NCBI RefSeq assembly: GCF_932526225.1
Contig: NC_064046.1
Span: 12,239,719 to 12,303,718, forward strand
Reading direction: 5' to 3'
From: Nematostella vectensis
Lineage: Eukaryota > Cnidaria > Anthozoa > Actiniaria > Edwardsiidae
DNA: 64,000 bases
Shown here: positions 56,701 through 64,000 of the stretch, piece after piece
Layout of the letters: each line of letters starts with the position of its first letter
Numbering within the stretch: the stretch's first letter is position 1
Position numbers and translations under genes: made by a program
Notes under the pieces: generated by a model
Database searches by the model: none
Told to the model about the DNA's origin: nothing
What the model saw: only the letters and a program-made list of their open reading frames with translations

Positions 56701-59700
56701 CATGAAATGCTCTTGGTTAATTACGGTTCCAAAAGGCAAGAAAGTCAAGTTGAAATTCTCCCTTCAGCTGTCTCCTCAGTGCAATTCTTATGTGGAGGTC
56801 AGAGACGGTGCCGATTATTCAACAGCAAAGGTAGGCGATGTCGTCACATCTCAACAATCAATTGGGCGTGTCACACACGACAGAGTTATTTTGTTACACA
56901 AGTTACCACTTTGTTACGACCATAACGGGTCATACTGTCACGGGTCACGCTGTCACGGGTCACACTGTTACGGAACACACTGTCACGGGTAACACTGTCA
57001 CGGATCACACTGTCAAGGGTCACGCTGTCACGGATCACACTGTCACGGGTCACACTGTCACGGGACACACTGTCACGGATCACACTGTCACGGATCACAC
57101 TGTCACGGGTCACACTGTCACGGATCACTTTGTCACGGGTCACACTGTCACGGTTCATACTTTCAGGGGTCACACTGTCACGGATCACACTGTCACGGGT
57201 CACACTGTCACGGATCACACTGTCACGGATCACTGTCACGGGTCACGCTGTCACGGTTCATACTTTCAGGGGTCACACTGTCACGGATCACACTGTCACG
57301 GGTCACACTGTCACGGGTCACACTGTCACGGATCACACTGTCACGATTCACGCTGTCAATCACTTCCCAGGTCACACACGTCACCTGTCACACTCTGCCC
57401 AAGTCGCGGGCCACACTGTCACGGGTCACACTGTCACTGGTCACACTGTCACGGATCACACTGTCAGGGGTCAGACTGTCAGGGGTCATGCTGTCACGGT
57501 TCACACTGTCACGGGTCACAATGTCACGGGTCATACTGTCACGGGTCATACTGTCACGGGTCACACTGTCACGGGTCATACTATCACTGGTCACACTGTC
57601 ACGGGTCACACTGTCACGGGTCACACTGTCAGGGGTCACACTGTCAGGGGTCACACTGTCAGGGGTCACACTGTCACGGACCACACTGTCACGGGTCACA
57701 ATGTCACGGGTCACAAGGTCACGGGTCATACTGTCACGGGTCACACTCTCACGGGTCACTTTGTCACGGACCACATTGTCACGGGTCATACTATCACTGG
57801 TCACACTGTCACGGGTCACGCTGTCACGGATCACACTGTCAGGGGTCCCACTGTCACAGATCACACTGTCACGGGTCACACTGTCACGGGTCACACTGTA
57901 ACGGATCACACTGTCACGGATCACACTGTCACAGGTCACACTGTCACGGGTCATGCTGTCACGGGTCACACTGTCACGGGTCACGCTGTCACGGGTCACA
58001 CTGTCACGGGTCATGCTGTCACGGGTCACACTGTCACGGGTCACACTGTCACGGGTCACACTGTAACGGATCACACTGTCACGGATCACACTGTCACAGG
58101 TCACACTGTCACGGGTCATGCTGTCACGGGTCACACTGTCACGGGTCACGCTGTCACGGATCACACTGTAACGGATCACACTGTCAAGGGTCACTCTGTC
58201 ACACACATCACGTGTCACACTCTTCGCACGTCACGGGCTATATCGTCATCTTCACCACGCGTTAAAATGTCACGATTATCGCAGTGTATACTATACTCTG
58301 TACACGAACCTCACCGTATGCTCCTTGTCGACCAAGTCGGGTGTTGAACTCACGTGAATGTTTTTTAAGCTTCTTGGTAAGTTTTGCGGGTATAAAGATC
58401 CTGCCGCGGTGTTCTCCGAAGGGAATCAAGTCTGGGCGAAATTCGTATCCCACAAGACCGAATACAGCGGTTACAACTTCCATGCAAGCTACGAGACGGT
58501 CAATTTCCGTGAGTGGAACATATTTTATTTTTAATTTTGACTGCTAACATATACAACGATACAACGTTTGCGCTATCTATATTTATTTGTAGCAGAAACA
58601 GATTTCTGTAGTTAATAATAAAATAAAAACGACTTGACAAGAAGAAAAGGACAATGTCGATCATCTTGGGCAACCGCTTATTGTATTTATGGCCTTTTAT
58701 AAGCATTTGTGAACATTTTTTATACCCGTGTCCTCTACATTATCTAACGGACAATTGGCTTTAATGATGTAACCCTAGCAAATACCAAGTGCGAGACGGC
58801 ATCTCATTTTACATGAAAGATGCACAAAACCATGAGATCTACGGGGGGGGAGGGTGGGGGTGTGCAGGGGTGCGAACGCACCCCCCACAACGGCCGAATG
58901 TCCACTTTCGGTTCTTAGTAGACGTGCTATTTGTAGACAAAACTATAAAGCATAAGATAGATCACTCTGGTATGTAGCGAAATTCGACAATAAACGTCCC
59001 GTGGAGATACTGCAAAGGGGGTGGTCAGGTTTTTATCAGAGAACTCCCTTCCTACCCCTCCCCCCCGAAAAAGGTCCACTTTTTTGGATTTCGTACCCCC
59101 CCCCCCCCCGCCCCTGGGTACGGGCCTGATCTATCTGTTTTATACAATAATTACAATGTTTTCTTACTTTACAATCTAGTTTTTGTGGAGTGCACACGAA
59201 TGCGGACGCCAAGCGTGTGTGTCGGATCAGTACGCAGCTCTTACAAGCTGCAATTTGATTGGGCAAATAAACAATATTCGCACCCCGACACAAAGAATAG
59301 AGACAGAAGAACTCCTTTGTAGAACAAAGATAATAGGAGACAAAGCAGCTGCGTACTTACTCTGTCCTCTAATAACACATGGACCCTTGGCCATCATAGC
59401 GCGTGATTTACTAGTGTCGTTGTATAACTCTATCTATTTCATCTAACAGCTGTTTTAAGAGAGCCATTAGCTATATCAAAAATAATTTTCCAATTTAGGA
59501 TAAAAAAGAACAAAACATAGGTGTGGCTCACGAAGGCTCTTTAATGAAAACAGAATCAAAATTAAAAATAAACCAATTGTCTACTTTATTAACAGTTCCC
59601 TTGAAGTCTGCATGTCGAGTGTCGAGTGAATACTCGCGAAATACCCGGAAAGACTCGAGTTCTGGAGAAATCTCGAGTTATGAATATCCCAACAAATACG

Positions 59701-61313
59701 AGAACCACGTAACGTGTATTTGGTCCATTAGCGGGTCAAACTGGTACCGCTACAAACTTACCTTTGAGGTATGTAATTTGCACGTTTTTATTTTTTCATT
59801 ATTATATTTATGTGTTTTTATTTTAATTTTGAGTTATGGAAATTAAGCTTTGCGAAAATAATAACGAAACATTTTTCAATATTCAGTATTATCTCTTTGG
59901 CTTTTTTTTCTCGTTAAAGCCCAGAAAAGAGACCTCTTCTTGTCTTCTCAAGGGCATGGGCGTTTCAAGAGAGGGTGCGGCGTTGGAGATGTTGGGGGGG
60001 GGGGAGGAGGGGAGGGATGGGGGGAGGAAGGGTACCCATAAAAGGGATATATTAAATCAGTCTTCTGAGGGGCATGCGAGTTACCGCCAGGTCGATTGAT
60101 TCCACTTAGGTTGAAATCTTTGTGTAGTTGGATAGCATAAAACTGGATGGGTCTTGTAACCTATTGAACTGTACAGGTATGGCTTAGAACGCTAGGGACC
60201 CCACCCTACATTTATCTCTGAGCACGCTCCTAAAGGTTGTGCAGAGGATCTACCCCTATCATTGATTTGTCTCTGGTTTAGTCGTTTGACCTTGAGCCTA
60301 GTGATAATTGCGTAGCTGATTTCGTGGAAATCCGCGATGGCTACAGCTTCAAGGAAGTGTTGGGAAGATTCTGTGGGAACAAGACTATTCCAGAACCTGT
60401 CTACACGTCCGGAGAATTCTTGTGGATGAAGTTCAAGACAAATAACAGCACCCGCTATGGAGGCTTCAAGGCTAAATATACATCTGAATGTGAGTATACT
60501 TCTAAATATGCGTCTTTGTTGTCTGTAACAGAGACGGAATTGACCAGAAAATGGCATGGCTGTGCCCCACAATATTTTCTTAATGTTTCTGTATTATCCC
60601 CCCCCCTCCCCCAATCTTACGTGGCCTGGCCAGGGGCGGATTTGGTTCATCGACAAAGGGGGGAGGGGGTATTTTTCTGTTATTGTTACATTTGGCTTTC
60701 TGGCAGCCCAAAAGGGAGGGGGGGGGTGAATTCCCCCTAAACCTTCCCCTTAGATCCGCTACTGCTGGCTACGGCTCTGTGTAAGGAGCATGTCATTTGA
60801 TTTCAGTCGAGAAGGTATGAAGCGGAGCGGGTAATTTCCAATTCAAACTAGCAACAAAACAAAAGAAGACTTGTATAGAGGTGTCCCTTGTATAAAGGTG
60901 TACATTGAAGGGTGTCCTCTATGTAGAGGTTTTCTTTGTATAGAGGTAACTCGGTAAAAAGGAGTCCTTTGAGTGGAGGTGTTCCTTGTATAGATGTGTC
61001 ACTTAGAGTCGTCCTTCAAAATAGTACTTGTCCCTATGGAGGTGTGCTTTTTGGTGGCCATTTTATTATCGGTTCAAATTTTACCATTTATAACAGTTGT
61101 TTTTCTTTTTATATTTCAGTGTCGACGCTGTCGAAGGTCTTGATTATCTTAGCGAGTTCTATAGCAGGACTGTTCCTTATTGGAAGTGTTATATTTGTCT
61201 TCAAAGATGATATTATCGAAAAATGGAACAGCAGCCGTCAAAGGACTCAAGAAATTCCAGAAGGCGCCTCGGTCGCGGGATCAAACTTTGCACTCACGTC
61301 AAGGGATAAATAA
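50903..61313 (+). CDS. Seven-CUB single-pass membrane protein (~950 aa), exon 2 frameshifted
   Basis: Twelve exons: 50903-50936 (signal peptide MARISSLFFFI), 51994-52221, 52687-52852, 53200-53544, 53938-54133, 54904-55100, 55590-56321, 56595-56830, 58370-58508, 59596-59768, 60282-60489 and 61120-61313. CUB domains: 1 (exons 2-3), 2 (exon 4, NMNCSWRVNAPSGY), 3 (exons 5-6), 4 and 5 (both in exon 7; CAWNITVEPGFYVEVFD and GKVASPGYPGVYPNYAHCRW), 6 (exons 8-9), 7 (exons 10-11; CIWSISGSNW, FVEIRDGY). Exon 12 gives a TM helix (LIILASSIAGLFLIGSVIFV) and a ~40-aa tail ending ALTSRDK. Domain boundaries fall at phase 1 introns. CUB domains bind proteins or carbohydrate; no protease or other catalytic domain is present, so a surface receptor or adhesion role is inferred. 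AATAAA at 61499-61504 is a likely poly(A) signal. Confidence 0.9.
51994..52221 (+). CDS. CUB gene exon 2, with apparent one-base frameshift
   Basis: The frame entering from exon 1 reads DVEIRTNLTTGFNKVYHYAL and stops at a TGA near 52110. The frame that leaves correctly into exon 3 reads MNYNTSVTDASISWNVTAPP and is open only from about 52066. Alignment to the same part of CUB domain 2 suggests one extra base around 52083-52087. It could be a sequence error, a polymorphism, a disabling mutation or an unusual splice. Confidence 0.7.
52530..52570. repeat. Poly-C and (CA)n tract
   Basis: A long C-run followed by (CA)n in CUB gene intron 2; a similar pair is at 51886-51926 in intron 1. The ORF at 52450-52902 that crosses it joins this tract artificially to the genuine exon 3 sequence in the same frame. 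Confidence 0.85.
53058..53155. mobile_element. Family B repeat, short copy
   Basis: It shares GGGGGGCACAGCCACGCCCC, TGATCATTTTTGAAAATATT, GCCCCCAGTCCCACCCCCTG and TTACGACTCTG with 49383-49620. It lies in CUB gene intron 3. Confidence 0.6.
53560..53835. repeat. ATC trinucleotide microsatellite
   Basis: (ATC)n with interruptions, starting just after the exon 4 donor of the CUB gene. The minus-strand poly-Met frame is an artefact. Confidence 0.95.
54215..54620. repeat. Poly-G tract and degenerate CTATCTCT-type repeat
   Basis: A ~30-nt G-run is followed by loosely repeated GATTCTGCTATCTCTAAG/GATTCTGATATCTATTAGGG segments, then a C-run at 54556-54566. It is probably a decayed insertion between CUB exons 5 and 6. 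Nothing else is seen to 54903. Confidence 0.5.
56920..58210. repeat. 15-bp minisatellite filling CUB gene intron 8
   Basis: About 85 copies of a 15-bp unit (CACACTGTCACGGGT and variants with GGATCA, GGGTCATG or AGGGGT). It lies wholly between CUB exons 8 and 9, taking up some 1.3 of 1.5 kb. Because 15 is a multiple of 3 and the unit lacks stops in several frames, frames of 475, 405, 276 and 137 codons appear on both strands. Their His/Gly/Thr/Ser/Val periodicity is that of the repeat. Larger blocks are duplicated (57870-57950 resembles 58030-58110), pointing to unequal exchange. Confidence 0.95.
58837..59131. mobile_element. MITE family A, copy 3
   Basis: It runs from CTACGGGGGGGG through GAACGCACCCCCCACAACGG, CCACTTTCGGTTC and CCGTGGAGATAC to CCTGGGTACGGGCCTGA. 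It is the best preserved right end of the family. It lies in CUB gene intron 9, whose other part (59132-59595) shows no exon. Confidence 0.78.
60629..60780. mobile_element. Short G-rich interspersed repeat
   Basis: It starts GGCCAGGGGCGGATTTGG and ends CCTTAGATCCGCTACTGCTGG, an approximate inverted pair, with G- and C-runs inside. It lies in the last intron of the CUB gene. The following 60880-61010 has an AT-rich degenerate repeat (TTGTATAGAGGTGT, TTGTATAAAGGTGT, TTGTATAGAGG). Confidence 0.55.
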
Positions 61314-62955
61314 ACAGAATTTATTAAGTGGTTGAGGATGTTATATGACTTCAGTTTTGGGAGGCACTCGAAAACAGCGGTTTTAACTCAGTTTAATCCG
61401 CTTAAACTGTGTATATTTTTTTTTTTTTTATGGCGGGCCCTTTGACTATAACAAATCTATACCACTTCAGACCAAAATGAAATATGTAAGCTACTCTGAA
61501 TAAAGGCCGTAGCTAGAGAATATTGTATGGGTGGTGTTTTTTTTTTTTTGGGGGGGGGGGGGGTGGGGGGGGGCGGGGGTAGGGTTGTTGCTAGAGCCTC
61601 AGCCATTCTCGGTATTTTATAAGGAGCAGACGCCATGTTTATTCATAGGTCCCCCCCGGCGACCCCGCTCTAGTTGCGGCCCTGAGAATATATGGCACCA
61701 TAGCTTTCTCCGCAGGCACCTCGAGTGTTTTTTGTACTTGGAGACCTGTGATATTCTAAAACGTTAGGGACTGGGCTCCATTTCCAAGATGGTTGCCAGC
61801 AAAATCGTAGTAAACACGAATTCCTGCAAGTTTACGTGAAAATTCTCGATTTACAAAGCTCTAGAGCGATAAAAATGATTGAAGCGGACTCCCAAATATG
61901 GTATGTAAGGCCTAATAAGGAAATGACCGAGCGAGCTAGAAAAACGACGGTTTTTAAAACAAGATTGACTGATATGTTTTGTACTTTTAGTTAGTATTTG
62001 GGTTAGGAAACCTGTAGCGGGGAGGGGGTACCTCCATTATTCCCTTCCAGGCCCCCGCCCTTTCTTGATCACGCCAAAGAAAGCCCGAAGTCGATGAAAG
62101 CCTTTTTTCCCAACAAAATCCAAAACACTCGTGATGCCTGCGGAGTTAGCTTGTTGCACCAGTAAACCCTGCGCGCTGATTGGCCGGCGGAGGACTCCCC
62201 GTGGATGGATGAAAACAATACTTATGGTCATGATTATTATTTTACATGTGTTTAATGAAACGCTTTTTGTGACAGTTCTAATTATCGTTTTATTTTAAAA
62301 AATCCTGGATACAATATGTAAAACATTTGCAAATGGTTTTAACTTTTAAATGGGTATGAAAACATATATAACATGTATAAAAACAAGTCAAAACAATCAT
62401 TTGCACCACTGTAATTGGCCTAGTCTGTTGTAGATCCCCGACCAGTGTTACGTTTATATATATATTTTTTTCTGTTGTACTGTTTATGGCGAAGTTAAAT
62501 ACATTCTTTTAAAATAACGGATAACTGATCATCTCAGTTCTTGATTTTAAAAAAGATTAAAAATTGAAATTTAAAATTAAAAAAAGTTTAAGGAAATTAT
62601 TGTTTTAACAGTCAAGGTGACAATGTGAACGTTTACTAAAAATAAAAGTTAAGTTTACTTATACCCTTGGTACCAGAGGCTCCGAGCTTTAGACAATGAC
62701 TGTAAAAAGCGAATGATGAGCTCCACTCCGTCCAGTCGATTTGACAGTTTGAGCCTCTGGTACGAAAGCAGGGATCGCGGAGCATGTCAATTCAATTCAA
62801 TTATTTTATTTGGCACCTTTTGATCTTTGATTCACGGGCGTTGCTCCAAATACATTCATATTTTAGAAAAAAAATTAACAATTGGTTTTCAATTATATTC
62901 CTATTTACAATAAATTCTCTATCATCGCACTTTGTAACGAAGTCATTATATAATT
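61314..62955. other. CUB gene 3' flank and intergenic DNA
   Basis: It contains the poly(A) signal at 61499-61504, a G-run at 61540-61580, AT-rich sequence, and a small inverted pair at 62668-62763 related to the 49789 element. No gene is recognised; minus-strand ORFs here are short and unsupported. Confidence 0.5.
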
Positions 62956-62959
62956 CTCA

Positions 62960-63260
62960 TTACAAAGCACTTTCCCTTATTTTTGTTGCTTCCCAAACAA
63001 ACTGAGATATTTCTTTTTCGGTTGCACTCCTCCTGTTTCATACTAATCACCTTCAAAAATGCTATGGACGGAGGCATTGCTTTTAGATTCTGTTTTGTTG
63101 CTGATTGAAACCCCCTTTACATTTGTTCCCTCAATTCATTATATGCCAAGCATTTTATCATAAAGTGTTCCTCGTGCTGAACATTGACTAAGCATATTGG
63201 GCATATTCTTTGTTCAGGGGGAGTGTACGGTTTTGTGTCCTGGGCGAGTTGTCGTTTTTG
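62960..63260 (-). pseudogene. LINE reverse transcriptase C-terminal remnant
   Basis: The minus strand reads AKQKRQLAQDTKPY, then RICPICLVNVQHEEHFMIKC and LAYNELREQM before a stop at 63119-63117. The C.IC...EEHF..KC..Y..LR pattern is the zinc-knuckle tail of non-LTR reverse transcriptases. A second frame further on reads EKEISQFVWEATKIRESAL, a typical end of such ORFs, so the copy is frameshifted and non-functional. Confidence 0.7.
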
Positions 63261-63500
63261 CTTTGCGCCCCGTAATTTTTCGGTATTATAATTCCTTATT
63301 ACTAGTAAACCAAACCTCGGGGCGTGTTGTCATTTTTGCTTTACGCCCCGTAATTACTTACTACTAATAAACCAAATCTCGGGGCGTGTTGTCGTTTTTG
63401 CTTTAGGCCCCATAATTTCATTTAATAGTATAGTTATTATTATACTAGTAAACCAAATCTCGGGGCGAGTTGTCATTTTTGCTTTACGCCCCGTAATTTC
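63225..63500. repeat. ~75-bp direct repeats, four copies
   Basis: GGGGCGTGTTGTCGTTTTTG, then CTTTACGCCCCGTAATT and ACTAGTAAACCAAATCTC, recurs four times with small indels. The first copy overlaps the LINE remnant. Confidence 0.85.
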
Positions 63501-63504
63501 TTGG

Positions 63505-63535
63505 AACTAGAATAGATAGATAGATGGATAGATAG
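63505..63535. repeat. (GATA)n microsatellite at a LINE 3' end
   Basis: GATAGATAGATGGATAGATA ends the 3' flank of the minus-strand LINE remnant that begins at the right edge. Short tandem tails of this kind are common at LINE 3' ends. Confidence 0.7.
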
Positions 63536-63563
63536 GTTTATTCAAAAACTTTGCAACACGGAG

Positions 63564-63886
63564 GTTGAATTACGTTATGTTACAATAGTCAAATACTTAA
63601 AAATTCTAAAAATCTAAAATATGAATCTAAAATGACAGGCTTGATCAAATCTTTACTGCGTTGATTAAATATCTAGTCGTAAAATTTAGTTGAGGCATTG
63701 AACATTAAAAAAACTTTTTGCAAAACGTTGCGTTATGTTACAATAGTCAAATACTTAAAAATTCTAAAAATCTAAAATATGAATTTAAAATTCCAGGCTT
63801 GATCAAATCTATACTGCGTTGATTAAATATCTAGTCGTAAAATTTAGTGGAGGCATTGAACATTAAAAAACTTTTTGCAAAACGTT
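63564..63886. repeat. 158-bp tandem duplication
   Basis: Two copies (63564-63721 and 63722-63886) share TTACGTTATGTTACAATAGT, GATCAAATCT.TACTGCGTTG and AGGCATTGAACATTAAAAAA. The second joins the LINE coding end, so the duplication covers the last residues and 3' UTR of that LINE. Confidence 0.88.
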
Positions 63887-64000
63887 GCATGTTGGCTTTG
63901 ATGGCAAAGACCCGCCTCTTCCTAATATTAATTCTAGAGTTCTGCTGAGGGAGCAGCCTATGTAGTTTGTGGTTTGGACTGGCCATGACTTCGCTAAAGA
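63831..64000 (-). pseudogene. Second LINE reverse transcriptase C-terminus, cut by the window edge
   Basis: An open minus-strand frame runs from the right edge to TAG at 63833-63831: SPNHKLHRLLPQQNSRINIR, KRRVFAIKANMQRFAKSF, then FNASTKFYD. The HKL..LLP....R..IRK....FAI....QRF..SF pattern matches the C-terminal end of CR1/Rex-like non-LTR retrotransposon ORFs. The rest is outside the window, so I cannot say whether the element is intact. Confidence 0.65.

Noticed and set aside
56838-58347. Frames of 475, 405, 276 and 137 codons on both strands
   Set aside because: They are read-throughs of the 15-bp satellite in CUB intron 8. The residues repeat with the unit, and the flanking CUB exons splice around it.

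Overview
The window is eukaryotic and almost certainly from an early-branching animal. Four genes have short exons with GT-AG introns whose phases chain correctly: a HYDIN-type ciliary protein, fatty acid 2-hydroxylase, a Notch-ligand-like MNNL/DSL membrane protein and a seven-CUB membrane protein. With the Penelope-like element, the many short inverted-repeat transposons and the intron density, an anthozoan cnidarian such as a sea anemone is my best guess. That is an inference from gene content and style; I could not run a search.

Layout. (1) 1-28290, minus strand: the first 33 recognisable coding exons of a HYDIN orthologue. They join in frame into 1,626 codons, about the N-terminal third of the protein, and the gene runs off the left edge. 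Its introns hold minisatellites, four inverted-repeat families, a ~5.1-kb long-TIR element with a Penelope-like remnant inside, and a 45-bp hairpin. (2) 28291-28937: a 647-bp head-to-head promoter interval. (3) 28938-33060, plus strand: a complete five-exon FA2H gene (355 aa). (4) 33061-37974: MITEs, microsatellites, a two-exon unrecognised gene on the minus strand (34648-35395), a doubtful 70-codon ORF on the plus strand, and a 47-bp minisatellite. (5) 37975-47974, minus strand: a nine-exon gene (875 aa) with signal peptide, MNNL, DSL, a partial second DSL, a Ser/Thr-rich stalk, a TM helix and a long tail, but no EGF repeats. One intron carries a 41-bp minisatellite with about 24 copies of the POU octamer ATTTGCAT. 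(6) 47975-50902: mobile-element remnants. (7) 50903-61313, plus strand: a twelve-exon gene with signal peptide, seven CUB domains, TM helix and short tail. One intron is a 1.3-kb array of a 15-bp unit, and exon 2 carries an apparent one-base frameshift. (8) 61314-64000: intergenic DNA and two LINE 3' coding remnants.

The genes do not form a pathway. HYDIN acts in the ciliary central pair and FA2H in sphingolipid 2-hydroxylation; the DSL-like and CUB proteins are predicted cell-surface proteins. The most striking signals are non-coding: a minisatellite whose every unit repeats the HYDIN exon 33 splice donor, two other duplicated HYDIN splice junctions, the POU-octamer array, the near-perfect hairpin, and two hammerhead-like motifs.
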